A DNA stretch of 64,000 nucleotides from Paenibacillus sp. FSL K6-0276 (lineage in GTDB: Bacteria > Bacillota > Bacilli > Paenibacillales > Paenibacillaceae), in contig NZ_CP150276.1 in NCBI RefSeq assembly GCF_037977235.1, forward strand, positions 3,906,001 to 3,970,000, read 5' to 3'. Position 1 is the first letter of the stretch. Each line of letters opens with the position of its first letter. Both the position numbers and the translations under genes were made by a program. The notes beneath the pieces are model-generated. The model searched no databases and was not told the DNA's origin. It saw only the letters and a list, made by a program, of their open reading frames with translations. Of the stretch, positions 54,140 through 63,719 are shown in pieces.

Positions 54140-56621
54140 CCAACGTATAGGTGCCCGTTATTTCGACTTGTTCAAAGGTCAATTGCGGGCAGCTCGCTTG
54201 CTTCAAATAATCTAGGGTGTCAGCATCTATAGGGTGAGGCGCCCCCATTCGTACCCACAAGTCGAGAACGCTTCCATTTTGTCTGTTGATCGTGTGTTTT
54301 TTGAGTGTATACGATCCTGGGTGAAGATCAGTTAGTTCCAATGCCAACTCTATGTCTCCATCATCTTCAAACACATCGTATCTATTCGTGCGGCTAATGA
54401 GCGAGGCATCCCCTTTCCGGTATAATGAATCGATATGCGCATAAGCATACATCAACACCTGCAGGCCCATATCACTGCTAGTAATGTAATATCCTTTTCC
54501 TTGATTAATGAATTGGCGGCCTAATTTTCCAAGCAGCTTAAACGCGTAGAAGGCTGGCTTCGGTATACCGTTATATGTCATCAGCCCCAGACCTCCATGA
54601 AACATCTCTGACGACATTTTGAACTCTTCGAGCAGATCGGTCGCTGTCCAATAACCCAAACTATGGAGACCGTCCATATTTTCCAATACATTTTTCACGA
54701 TATAAGCCGCTTTAAAGCATGTATCATTTACTAAATCTCGGTGAGATCCAGTGGCATTCCATTCTGTCATATGCAGTTCAGGAGCATACTCTCCTCTTGC
54801 TCCAGATACGATTTCTTTCAATTTAGTAATGACTCGCGATAAATATTCTGTATCCGCTGAAAGCTCTATATTCTGAAACACTATATCCGGATTCGTTTCA
54901 TAATCCATCTGACTCACATTGGATGATCTTAGCGATTCATCATATGGGTAACTGTGAAAGGAAATAAAATCAGGCTTTACGCCCCGTCTGCACACATCAT
55001 GCAGAAACCGTGTCAACCAATCTGACTGCAACAACGTAAGGGATAAGATACCAGGTCCACCTACGCGTAGCTCAGGATCTATGGATTTAACGGTTTGGAA
55101 TGTGGTAATGAACAACTCACAGTAAGCTTCATAAGTATCTGGCCAAAAAATATGGATATCTGGTTCGTTCCATACCTCGAAATACCACTGCCGTACCTCA
55201 TGAATGCCATATCTTTGAATGTAATGCTTAATAAACTGATGAATCATCTGGTTCCACTTGCCGAGGTCCTTAGGACTGCCTACAAAACTCTTTTTATAAA
55301 AAACGGAAGTGGCTCCCTCTCCCGCGAGCTGTCGTGGTAAAAAGGAAAGCTCCAGAAACGGCTTAAGTCCTGAGGCTAGCAAAAAATCAAATAAAGAGTC
55401 GCTATAAGCAAAGTTTAGACTGACTTCTCCCCGCTCATTCTCTCCATAAATCATCATTTCATCATCAAAAATACCGTGAAAACGGATATACTGAAACCCT
55501 ATTTCCTGCTGTAACTGCTTGATATGTCTTTGTACCTCTGCAAACAATACTTCTTTGGCCTTTCCCACCGTCATCAGCTTCTTCCAAGTATGAGCAAGCT
55601 CCCTGCCTTGGTTAGACTCTATCGAAATCTTATGGGCCTGCTTATGTAAATGAAGGGGAACAGGTAAATTTGATGCCGCTGATACAGTTTTGTTAGGTAA
55701 ATATTTGAACAGCGACTCAAACGCCTGTGAGGGATTCATGTCAAAATAATTAAACTGAGCCACACTGTTTTTCTGAACCGCACTACGTCCGTCCAAGACT
55801 GTCTTCCGGTATTCACCAGGTGTCTGCCTGTAAAATTCTTTGAAAACCGCATTAAATGATTTTAGGTTCGGAAACCCATGATCATGAGCGATCTGTGTAA
55901 TGGATAAATTGGTAAGCGTTAAATCTTTTACCGCTTTGTCCATACGTACCGCGTTCACATATTTTGTAAAGGAAGTACCCATATACTCTTTGAAAAACCG
56001 CGACAAATACGGAACCGTCAAATACTCCTGAAGGGCCAACTGCTGGATATTGATCGCCTTATTGTAGTTCTCTTTCACATAAGAGGTAATTCGCAATAGC
56101 CGTTCACGATGCTTATCATCATGCTTCTCCGGGCTATGGTCTTGCGCACGAAATCCTTGCATGAGTAAATAGGTCAAATTAAGAAGACATGACTGAATAC
56201 GAAACGTGTACCCTTCTAGACGCTTAATGTGAAGCGACATCATCTCGGCCAGCAACGTTCGAAGCTCATCAAACATAGATTTCACTTCTTGACTAGAGGC
56301 TGCTGAATTACATTCGAATGACATCCTTTCGATCTGAGGTTCAATCTGAACAAGATATGAAATTGGAATTTGTAATGCTAGAACCAAGTTATTCTCTTCA
56401 GCTTTGATGGCATGAATCTCGTTGGCATTAATCAAGAACAAATCTTCTTCATTTAACTCTGTATATCTATCTTTCGTGAAAAGCTCGAGTTTCCCTTTGA
56501 GCACGAATAATATCTCTATGCTATCATGCCAATGATTCGGAACCTGATGGGTACTATGCAAAAACAAGTGGACCGGAAGATGATCGTCCAGCTCAATATT
56601 TTCGTAGGTGTAGCTTTGCAA
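54087..56621 (-). CDS. AraC regulator fused to GH39 glycosidase domain
   Basis: 844 residues. A cupin sensor (1-110: HWHDSIEILFVLKGKLELFTKDRYTELNEEDLFLINANEIHAI), an AraC DNA-binding domain (about 172-275), then a GH39-type TIM barrel (about 315-790) with the acid/base E486 in WYFEVWNEPD and the nucleophile E620 in HMTEWNATG, both intact. GH39 members are beta-xylosidases or related enzymes. In this fusion the barrel may sense or process a xylan-type sugar inside the cell. The start is TTG 56621 with GGAGGG 6 bp upstream. It lies just downstream of the GH3 operon terminator, so it is probably a separate unit regulating neighbouring glycan genes. Confidence 0.9.
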   Translation of the reverse strand: MQSYTYENIELDDHLPVHLFLHSTHQVPNHWHDSIEILFVLKGKLELFTKDRYTELNEEDLFLINANEIHAIKAEENNLVLALQIPISYLVQIEPQIERMSFECNSAASSQEVKSMFDELRTLLAEMMSLHIKRLEGYTFRIQSCLLNLTYLLMQGFRAQDHSPEKHDDKHRERLLRITSYVKENYNKAINIQQLALQEYLTVPYLSRFFKEYMGTSFTKYVNAVRMDKAVKDLTLTNLSITQIAHDHGFPNLKSFNAVFKEFYRQTPGEYRKTVLDGRSAVQKNSVAQFNYFDMNPSQAFESLFKYLPNKTVSAASNLPVPLHLHKQAHKISIESNQGRELAHTWKKLMTVGKAKEVLFAEVQRHIKQLQQEIGFQYIRFHGIFDDEMMIYGENERGEVSLNFAYSDSLFDFLLASGLKPFLELSFLPRQLAGEGATSVFYKKSFVGSPKDLGKWNQMIHQFIKHYIQRYGIHEVRQWYFEVWNEPDIHIFWPDTYEAYCELFITTFQTVKSIDPELRVGGPGILSLTLLQSDWLTRFLHDVCRRGVKPDFISFHSYPYDESLRSSNVSQMDYETNPDIVFQNIELSADTEYLSRVITKLKEIVSGARGEYAPELHMTEWNATGSHRDLVNDTCFKAAYIVKNVLENMDGLHSLGYWTATDLLEEFKMSSEMFHGGLGLMTYNGIPKPAFYAFKLLGKLGRQFINQGKGYYITSSDMGLQVLMYAYAHIDSLYRKGDASLISRTNRYDVFEDDGDIELALELTDLHPGSYTLKKHTINRQNGSVLDLWVRMGAPHPIDADTLDYLKQASCPQLTFEQVEITGTYTLVSKLSPHEVQLVELMRL

Positions 56622-56672
56622 CTAGGACCCTCCTCTCACTCTTTCAATATATGTCTTATGTCCTATTATATT

Positions 56673-56710
56673 ATAAAAAAAACGATTGAATAGAACTATC
56701 CTATTCAATC
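56673..56710 (-). terminator. Terminator of the porter-GH3-GH3 operon
   Basis: A perfect 10-bp stem (56682-56691 with 56701-56710) followed by eight T on the minus strand. Confidence 0.9.
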
Positions 56711-56745
56711 GCTTGATACTATCCACCATCTCTATCCATTTTCGT

Positions 56746-58446
56746 TTACAGACGTGTATCGCTATAACCACAAAACGGGTCAACAGGATTAACTCCTTTA
56801 AAGGAGGAACGCCCCACAAGCTTCTCGATAAGTGCATCTACCACATAATTACTTGGTGAATACGCATTAATGAACGTCGGTATACGTGGTACATCGATCA
56901 AATGATATGGATTCGCCACAGAAATAAACATCGTTGGCAGTTCCTGAATAAACCATGGCATGTCAGACCCAAATGGAGGCGCCCAATTAATCCGTACAAC
57001 CGTTTGATTACTATGAGTCTCCAAATTTGAGATATAGACCGCAGCATCGTAATGATCCGTTAACGCCTTCACACCTCCGAACATGGCAGCGAAATCAACT
57101 TCATTCTTATTGAATATCGTTACCTCGAAACCTTCCTCTTCTAGCTTGGAAATGAAGTAAGGTGCAATATCTGCCCCTCCGAATGAACCTTCCTCGCCCC
57201 CTAGTGTGAACACCAGTAGACGTTTGTAACGTTCCTTGCTAATCGGGAGCATCTCCTGTGTATCCTTCACTAATGTAACTGACTCATCCGCACATTCTTG
57301 GGCCCAACGCACATGCTCTTCGCAGCCAAGAACCCCAAGTGCCTCTTTTTCTGGAACAAGTGTGCCTTGTTGTTTCTTTTTATGAAGTCCCAGCGCGGCT
57401 TTCACCCCAAGGATACGTGTAACTGCTTCATTCACGCGCTCCACCGTCAGAATACCATTTTCAATTCCTTTCATCATATAGGCAAAGTCTTCTTCTAAAC
57501 TCTTGTTAAAGAGGAACATGTCACAACCCGCAGCTATGGATGTCGGAACCGCAAGCTCCCGCTTCATTGCCATCGTGAACCCTGCCATTAGTGTAGCATC
57601 TGTAGTAATCAATCCATTAAATCCGAGCTTGTTACGTAACAAATCATTTAAAAGCTCAGGTGCTAACGTTGCAGGCATAATCTCCAAATCAGTAATCCCC
57701 GGACGCAATTCTCTGGAATAGGCGGGATGAGCGATGTGCCCTACCATAACCGTATGTGCGCCAGCTTCTATACAATCCGCATATACCTTTCCAAAGGTAG
57801 CATCCCACTCTTCCACTGAAAGTGAGTTAATAGAGGTCAATAAATGCTGATCCCTTTCGTCAACGCCATCTCCAGGGAAGTGTTTAATAGATACGGCCAT
57901 GCCATGCTCTTGAATCGCTTCGGTGTACGCCTTGCTCATGCGAGCTACTCTTCGTGGATCAGAACCGAATGTTCTAACGTTGGTTATCGGGTTACGGAAA
58001 TTATAGTCGATATCGAGAATGGGTGCGAAAGCCCAGTTACAACCTACAGCTCCACCTTCCCGCGCAGCAATGATGCCAAGTTTACGAGCCATTTCAGTAT
58101 TATCAGTCGCCGCCACCTGCAGCTGCTTGCCGAAGAAAGTACCCTCTGCAGCAGAGCCATTACCTCCCGCTTCAAGATTAGCTGCAATTAAAAGAGGAAT
58201 ATCGGATGTATCCTGCAAGTAGCGATGTGTTTCTTGCACCATCTCTCCGGGTCCGGGACGGAACATAATCCCACCAATTTTAATCCCTTGTGTCAAAAGT
58301 GCAAGCTGCGCCTTATCATCGGTGAACCCGATCGGGCAAAACAGCTGCCCGACCTTTCCCGCCAAATCCAGAGATGCTAAGGTTTGTTCTACCCACTTAA
58401 TCCCCTCATCATCTAGATGAAAAGGCTTTGCTTTCAAATCTACCAT
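56746..58446 (-). CDS. GH3 glycosidase, NagZ-like
   Basis: 566 residues. GH3 barrel: VGQLFCPIG, IGGIMFRPG, APILDID, SIKHFPGDGVDERDQH (residues 187-201, catalytic loop with the Asp/His dyad region, here GDG instead of the usual GHG) and GLITTDATLMAG with nucleophile D283. A C-terminal GH3_C domain follows (about 395-560: ECADESVTLVKD...). The loop favours N-acetylhexosaminidase-type chemistry. No signal peptide, so it acts on imported oligosaccharides. It is third in the operon, 24 bp after the other GH3 gene. Confidence 0.88.
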   Translation of the reverse strand: MVDLKAKPFHLDDEGIKWVEQTLASLDLAGKVGQLFCPIGFTDDKAQLALLTQGIKIGGIMFRPGPGEMVQETHRYLQDTSDIPLLIAANLEAGGNGSAAEGTFFGKQLQVAATDNTEMARKLGIIAAREGGAVGCNWAFAPILDIDYNFRNPITNVRTFGSDPRRVARMSKAYTEAIQEHGMAVSIKHFPGDGVDERDQHLLTSINSLSVEEWDATFGKVYADCIEAGAHTVMVGHIAHPAYSRELRPGITDLEIMPATLAPELLNDLLRNKLGFNGLITTDATLMAGFTMAMKRELAVPTSIAAGCDMFLFNKSLEEDFAYMMKGIENGILTVERVNEAVTRILGVKAALGLHKKKQQGTLVPEKEALGVLGCEEHVRWAQECADESVTLVKDTQEMLPISKERYKRLLVFTLGGEEGSFGGADIAPYFISKLEEEGFEVTIFNKNEVDFAAMFGGVKALTDHYDAAVYISNLETHSNQTVVRINWAPPFGSDMPWFIQELPTMFISVANPYHLIDVPRIPTFINAYSPSNYVVDALIEKLVGRSSFKGVNPVDPFCGYSDTRL

Positions 58447-58470
58447 TTCTCAAACCTCACTCTCCCAGAT

Positions 58471-60741
58471 TTATTTATTGGAATTCAAGTGTTTAATCAG
58501 CTCATCCAACCCTTGCTCCGACATAGCACCTTGACTGAACGCAACCAGTGCACGAAGAGGCATGTAGCGCATCATTGCCATCATCATATCCGAACCATCC
58601 TGCATCATGGACATCATCCCACCAGCTTGCGCCATCATGGATTGAATAATAGCAGCACCCTGTGGATCTCCCATAAGATCACCTATTGTTGAATTTCTGG
58701 TATAGGTTTTAGATAAGATTACTGTCGATTCAACAACCACACGCTCAGCAAATACGATCTCTTGAGAGGAAGGTCCCACCAAAATCTCAAATTCACCGGT
58801 TTCCACATGCCAGTCTTTCAACTCCACGTTGTAATAAGCAAACGCTCTGCTATCAAGCGTAAAGCTCACCAGCTTCGATTCCCCAGGTAGCAGATCCACC
58901 TTCGCGAAGCCCTTTAATTCCTTGTCTGGCCGCACCACATTACTGAGTACGTCTTTGACATAAAGCTGCACGATTTCTTTGCCCTGCATAGCTCCAGTAT
59001 TCGTGACCTTCACACTTACTTGCAGCGTGTCAGTATCTTTCAAACTGTGAGCGCTCACTGAAAGATCGGAGTATGCAAATGTTGTGTAGCTGAGACCATA
59101 TCCAAACGGGAATAAAGGTATAATCCGCTTAGCATCGTAGTAGCGATATCCTACAAACAGTCCTTCCTTGTATTCAACGGTATCTCCTTCGCCGGGGAAG
59201 TTTAAGAAGGAAGGATTATGTTCTAGCCGCATAGGGAATGTCTCTGCCAGCTTACCTGATGGGCTCACATTTCCGAATAACAGATCGGAAATGGCACCGC
59301 CGAGCGCTTGCCCTCCAAGGTAGCCCTCGAGCACAGCCTTTACGCTATCAAGCCATGGCATTTCAATGGGCGATCCGTTGCTCAGCACTACAACAACATT
59401 AGGCTGAACTTCCGCCACTGCCTCGATCAAGCGAATCTGACTCTCTGGAATACGAAGATGAGTCCGGTCATAGCCTTCAGATTCATAGCGCTCTGGCAAT
59501 CCGACGAACACAATCGCCGTATCCGCTTGCGAAGCGGCTTCTACGGCTTGCTCAATAAGCTCAATACTCGGCACATCGCTATCAGAAACGTAACCCTGTG
59601 AATAGGTCAACTTCGTAGCTAATCCCGCTTCTTCTTGGATGCTGTTATATATCTCATCCAGCCGAGTAGGCTTAATATGTGAGCTTCCGCCGCCTTGATA
59701 TCGTGGATTACGGGCAAAATCACCAATCACTGCATAGGAGCCTTCACGCTTCAGAGGAAGCAATCCACCCTCGTTTTTGAGAAGCACCATACTCTCTCTG
59801 GCAGCAACTCTAGCTAATTGGTGATGTACCTCTATATCATAGGAAGCATTTTCTTTGTTATTCTCTACAGCTTTGAAAATAATAGAAAGCAAGCGACCAA
59901 CCGCACGATCTAGTGCTTCTTCTGACAATGTTCCACTACGTACGGCATCGATAATCTTCTGATCACCAGCGCCATTACTTGACGGCATTTCCAGCTCCAA
60001 GCCTGCAGCTAAGCCTTTAGTCCGCTCATTAACCGCACCCCAGTCAGAAACTACGAACCCTTCATGACCCCACTCTTCTTTTAAAATATCTGTGAGTAAA
60101 TATGAATTCTCTGAAGCATACTCACCGTTCACCTGATTATAAGAGCACATTACAGTCCATGGTTGCGCCTTTTTTACCACGCTCTCGAAGCTCGCCAAGT
60201 AGATTTCTCTTAGTGTACGTTCATCCACAATCGCATCAGTGGACATACGTCGATGTTCTTGGTTATTTGCAGCAAAGTGTTTTAGTGAAGTCCCTACACC
60301 TTGGCTTTGTACACCTTCAATATGGCCCACAGCCATCTCAGAAGATAAATATGGATCCTCCGAGAAATACTCAAAATTACGACCGCATAGAGGTGAACGC
60401 TTAATATTGACTCCAGGCCCAAGTAAAATAGAGACATCTTCAGCCTGACATTCTTCCCCAATTGCTGCGCCTACCTGCTTGATTAGCTCCCGATCCCAGG
60501 AGCAAGCCATTCCAGCTCCCGCCGGAAAACATGTAGAAGGAACACTATCAAATATACCCAAATGATCATTCCCGGCTTTTTGCTTACGCAGACCATGTGG
60601 ACCATCAGTCATCATAATGGATGGAATACCTAGCCGTTCGACGGCTTTGGTCTGCCAGAAATCTAGTCCTGAGCACATGCCTGCTTTTTCCTCTAAAGTC
60701 ATTTGTGCAATAAGTTCTTGAATATTTAGTACCACGATCAA
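58471..60741 (-). CDS. GH3 beta-glucosidase with FnIII-like domain
   Basis: 756 residues. GH3 N-terminal barrel ([44 protein letters not shown]) with nucleophile D233 in [11 protein letters not shown]3_C domain ([17 protein letters not shown]..., [31 protein letters not shown]); FnIII-like domain ([23 protein letters not shown]...[15 protein letters not shown]). The Met-rich C terminus ([23 protein letters not shown]) is typical of Paenibacillus members. It has no signal peptide and hydrolyses imported beta-glucosides or xylosides. The start is TTG 60741 (AAGGAG 4 bp away) or the GTG two codons later. Confidence 0.92.
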   Translation of the reverse strand: MIVVLNIQELIAQMTLEEKAGMCSGLDFWQTKAVERLGIPSIMMTDGPHGLRKQKAGNDHLGIFDSVPSTCFPAGAGMACSWDRELIKQVGAAIGEECQAEDVSILLGPGVNIKRSPLCGRNFEYFSEDPYLSSEMAVGHIEGVQSQGVGTSLKHFAANNQEHRRMSTDAIVDERTLREIYLASFESVVKKAQPWTVMCSYNQVNGEYASENSYLLTDILKEEWGHEGFVVSDWGAVNERTKGLAAGLELEMPSSNGAGDQKIIDAVRSGTLSEEALDRAVGRLLSIIFKAVENNKENASYDIEVHHQLARVAARESMVLLKNEGGLLPLKREGSYAVIGDFARNPRYQGGGSSHIKPTRLDEIYNSIQEEAGLATKLTYSQGYVSDSDVPSIELIEQAVEAASQADTAIVFVGLPERYESEGYDRTHLRIPESQIRLIEAVAEVQPNVVVVLSNGSPIEMPWLDSVKAVLEGYLGGQALGGAISDLLFGNVSPSGKLAETFPMRLEHNPSFLNFPGEGDTVEYKEGLFVGYRYYDAKRIIPLFPFGYGLSYTTFAYSDLSVSAHSLKDTDTLQVSVKVTNTGAMQGKEIVQLYVKDVLSNVVRPDKELKGFAKVDLLPGESKLVSFTLDSRAFAYYNVELKDWHVETGEFEILVGPSSQEIVFAERVVVESTVILSKTYTRNSTIGDLMGDPQGAAIIQSMMAQAGGMMSMMQDGSDMMMAMMRYMPLRALVAFSQGAMSEQGLDELIKHLNSNK

Positions 60742-60768
60742 TTCACTCCTTATAATTGTCTAGTTTCT

Positions 60769-62124
60769 CTACATACCAACAGAAAGATTGCGACGTTCCT
60801 CGAGTTCACGCATCATAACCGGCTGATCCTTGTCAAGACGATAGAACAACAGCAGAGTAATCATAATGATTTGGCCAATAATCGGTGCCCATAAATAGTT
60901 AAATGAAATCGCGGCTAATGCGGAATCTGACTGCGCCGTGGAATTAGCTACATAACCACCCATCGACAATATCACCCCACCAAGCGCTCCGCCGAGTCCC
61001 ATTCCCACCTTAACCCCAAAGCTAGCAGCTGAATAAAGTAGACCTTGTGCCCGAACACCTGATTTCCACTCCCCATAATCAACCGTGTCGGCCATCATTG
61101 CAAAAATCAGACCTGCCCCTACTCCCATACCAAGCCCGCTTATAAGTAGCCCTGTCAAAAGCACTGGAACAGAGAGGGCATTTCCCCCAGTAATGGCGAT
61201 AAGGTAGCCAATAATAGAAACCACTGATCCTATAATAATTGTGTTCCTTTTCCCGATTTTTTTCACAATAAAAGGGGCGATCACCATCGAAAATATCATT
61301 AATAATTGCATCGAATTCACGATAGGAATGAGTTCAGGCTTTTTCATATAATAGGTCATGTAATAAATACTGGTCTGTCCTTGTATTGATGTTGTGATCC
61401 ACAGGAACAAGCTCATCAGAAGCATGATCAACCAAGGTACATTGCCTTTGAGCGCTTTAACACCTTCTCGCATTGGAAGCGGCTTTTCATCAATGGCTTT
61501 TACGCGTTCTTTAGTATTCGCAAACATGTTAAGAAACAGCAGCAGTGCAATGCTTGAGAACAATATCATAGTGACCAGAAAACCCTTTGCTTGATCACCT
61601 CCACCAAAAGCTTTCACAAGCGGCATCGTTCCAGCACTAACTGTAACTACCCCAATCACGGCGAACACCATGCGAACTGTATTGATCACTGTACGTTCAT
61701 TAGAATTACTAGTCAGACTTGGCAGGATTGCAGACAGTGGTAGATTAATACCGGAATACATAATACCGAGCACTGTGTACGAAATGTATGCGTATACAAG
61801 TTTGCCTGTATCACCAAAATCCGGCGTTAAAAACATAAGTACAGCAGTCAAGCTGAAAGGAACAGCAAGCCAAAGGAAATACGGTCTGCATTTCCCCCAC
61901 TTCGTTTGAGTGCGGTCAATCATAACACCAATGAACGGCTCGACGATCGCATCGATTACGCGTGCAACAAGAAATACAACAGCTACTGCACCTGGGTTCA
62001 GACCAAATACATCCGTATAGAAGTACATGAGATAAAGTGTTGTCATCTGGAAAATCAGATTTGACGCGGTATCACCTAGACCATAACTAATTCGCTCTCT
62101 CCATGGCATTTGATTTTCATTCAT
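60769..62124 (-). CDS. GPH-family sugar:cation symporter
   Basis: 451 residues, 12 helices, MelB/GusB/XynB-type glycoside-pentoside-hexuronide porter. RISYGLGDTASNLIFQMTTLYLMYFYTDVFGLNPGAVAVVFLVARVIDAIVEPFIGVMIDRTQTKWGKCRPYFLW carries the cation-binding Asp residues, and ADTVDYGEWKSGVRAQGLLYSAASFGVKVGMGLGGALGG is the typical later block. It should import an oligosaccharide hydrolysed by the two GH3 enzymes encoded downstream (28 and 24 bp spacings). GGGGAG precedes ATG 62124. A cre site lies 26 bp upstream. Confidence 0.93.
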   Translation of the reverse strand: MNENQMPWRERISYGLGDTASNLIFQMTTLYLMYFYTDVFGLNPGAVAVVFLVARVIDAIVEPFIGVMIDRTQTKWGKCRPYFLWLAVPFSLTAVLMFLTPDFGDTGKLVYAYISYTVLGIMYSGINLPLSAILPSLTSNSNERTVINTVRMVFAVIGVVTVSAGTMPLVKAFGGGDQAKGFLVTMILFSSIALLLFLNMFANTKERVKAIDEKPLPMREGVKALKGNVPWLIMLLMSLFLWITTSIQGQTSIYYMTYYMKKPELIPIVNSMQLLMIFSMVIAPFIVKKIGKRNTIIIGSVVSIIGYLIAITGGNALSVPVLLTGLLISGLGMGVGAGLIFAMMADTVDYGEWKSGVRAQGLLYSAASFGVKVGMGLGGALGGVILSMGGYVANSTAQSDSALAAISFNYLWAPIIGQIIMITLLLFYRLDKDQPVMMRELEERRNLSVGM

Positions 62125-62149
62125 ACTACCATCTCCCCGCGTCCTATTT

Positions 62150-62164
62150 TGTTAGCGCTTTCTT
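62150..62164 (-). promoter_or_regulatory. cre site of the porter-GH3 operon
   Basis: On the minus strand AAGAAAGCGCTAACA matches WTGNAANCGNWNNCW except one base. Its position 26 bp upstream of the start suggests CcpA repression when preferred sugars are present. Confidence 0.6.
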
Positions 62165-62195
62165 AATGCATTGTACTGAATAAACTGTCCGTATT

Positions 62196-63101
62196 TTAAC
62201 GAAAATAGGGGGCATTTATATCTTTTAGCTGAACGGACGAGTCATTATGAAGATCAGGATACAAATCAACCTTAAAGAGCTTACAGAATAGCAGCATACA
62301 TGTGATCGTGATAAAAGCACCAAACAATACATCCGTTGCAAAATGATCTCCCATAATGACGCGGCTAGTCGAGGTGCAGATTCCCCATACTACCGCACAG
62401 ACAAGCATGATATTGCGCCATTTACTAGCGAAAGGCATGAACAGCATCCACAGCATCATGGTCCAGCCATTGGCAGAATGACCCGAAGGAAATGACTTGT
62501 AAGCTTCGGATGTGACGCCGTTCTCTTGAATCCCTTGTGGGAGGAACCAGCTAGTAAACAGTGAATAGTCGCCCTCCATATTTCGAAAACGCATTCTTCC
62601 CCAAAAGATTTTGAGGACATTTACAAGGAGGATCTCCGCAAATACGATCACGATGGCTGCCCAAGCAGCACGGTTATACTGGCTTAGCGTTTGAACAGCT
62701 ATACGATTCAATAGCCATTGCGACAACGTTGCAATCAGTACTGCTATAGCTATACTGATGAGCATAACATTGTTCCCAGCCAGCCCATACCCACGCATTA
62801 GAGCGATGGATATGATACTAAATCCACTAAGAAGGATGAATAATCCAGATACCAAACGGACCACAATCTTCTTCACTAACCGCTCGTTTCTAACCGTACT
62901 AAAAAGAATACTGCTCGCTGCGAATAACACAAAGAAAGCTGGATGCTCTCCAAATGCCTCAAAAAACCAACCAAACTGAGATTCATGTTCGTTGTACAGC
63001 GCTTTGGATAGATTCAAATCATAAAAAGTAAATATTGCCATGAACACCACCCATAGCATTAGAAATCCCCATATAAAACGTTTTGTCCCTTTAGTCGTCA
63101 T
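62196..63101 (-). CDS. PAP2-family phosphatase
   Basis: About 301 residues from ATG 63101 (AGGGG 8 bp upstream). Integral membrane phosphatase with seven to eight helices. The three PAP2 motifs are present: KIFWGRMRFR (KxxxxxxRP-like), SFPSGHSANGW (catalytic His), and SRVIMGDHFATDV (SRxxxxxHxxxD). It acts on lipid pyrophosphates or phosphatidyl-glycerol phosphate on the outer membrane face. An ATG 9 bp upstream is also in frame. A cre-like site lies 25 bp upstream. Confidence 0.9.
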   Translation of the reverse strand: MTTKGTKRFIWGFLMLWVVFMAIFTFYDLNLSKALYNEHESQFGWFFEAFGEHPAFFVLFAASSILFSTVRNERLVKKIVVRLVSGLFILLSGFSIISIALMRGYGLAGNNVMLISIAIAVLIATLSQWLLNRIAVQTLSQYNRAAWAAIVIVFAEILLVNVLKIFWGRMRFRNMEGDYSLFTSWFLPQGIQENGVTSEAYKSFPSGHSANGWTMMLWMLFMPFASKWRNIMLVCAVVWGICTSTSRVIMGDHFATDVLFGAFITITCMLLFCKLFKVDLYPDLHNDSSVQLKDINAPYFR

Positions 63102-63125
63102 TTCCACCACCCCTTTTAACCCTTT

Positions 63126-63140
63126 TGGAAAACGCTTTCA
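63126..63140. promoter_or_regulatory. cre-like site upstream of PAP2 gene
   Basis: TGGAAAACGCTTTCA matches the CcpA box except for one base and contains the near-palindromic GAAAACGCTTTC core. Confidence 0.45.
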
Positions 63141-63246
63141 TTTTAAATTATAAAGCTCCTTTTATGGATTCGGATAGGCGAATAATAACTAAAACTAGGG
63201 TGGATTTTAACCCTCCTTGCATGTGAAAAAGTGATCAATAAATAAA

Positions 63247-63291
63247 GCGGGTCGACATTCCATCACCTAAACGGTGAGGGTGCCGACCCGC
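63247..63291 (-). terminator. Terminator by the hydrolase fragment
   Basis: A long hairpin: GCGGGTCG (63247-63254) with CGACCCGC (63284-63291) plus an inner CATCACC/GGTGAGGGTG helix, and a T-rich tail on the minus strand. It probably served the original hydrolase gene. Confidence 0.7.
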
Positions 63292-63302
63292 TCCACTCTT
63301 TA

Positions 63303-63518
63303 TTACTTATATGAATATTGAATCAGCTTGGTTGCAACACCTGAACGAGTCAATTTACGAGCGTATGCTTCACACTCGAGCCTTAGGTAATCAAACTCCG
63401 CTACAACAATCAATGTTTCAAGCATACCGCTTAAATCTTCTGCCAATAAGGGCGAGAAATAAGGATTCGATGGCTCTGCATTATTTTGCAAATACATATT
63501 CAGTATCATTTCGCTCAT
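63303..63518 (-). pseudogene. Alpha/beta hydrolase fragment
   Basis: 71 residues matching the C-terminal part of acetyl-esterase-type (abhydrolase_3) proteins: PSNPYFSPLLAEDLSGMLETLIVVAEFDYLRLECEAYARKLTRSGVATKLIQY, including the acid-Asp region (AEFDYLR). The catalytic Ser part and the final His region (HGF) are missing. A truncated remnant. Confidence 0.7.
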
Positions 63519-63534
63519 TTGACCTAAGCCTTGA

Positions 63535-63690
63535 ACAGACGGGATTCGGGACTCAATAGGTCAGGTGATATCCGCCATTACTTTAATGGGCCCGGCTCAA
63601 TGTTTGGATGTGAAGCGAGTTATCTCCTACACCAATAAGCTCGTAAAGGCGGCAAAAGAAATATCACGCCAGTTCGGCTATCTGCAATGA
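63535..63690 (+). pseudogene. IclR-family regulator, C-terminal fragment
   Basis: An open frame ending at TGA 63688-63690 reads GIRDSIGQVISAITLMGPAQ...VISYTNKLVKAAKEISRQFGYLQ, the end of an IclR effector domain (usual pattern G.VvaAisisGP..R......l...v..aA.eIS..lG). The DNA-binding part is absent. It meets the hydrolase fragment near 63530. Confidence 0.55.
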
Positions 63691-63719
63691 CAGGGGATTA
63701 GGCTTTATGGTTCAAACTA

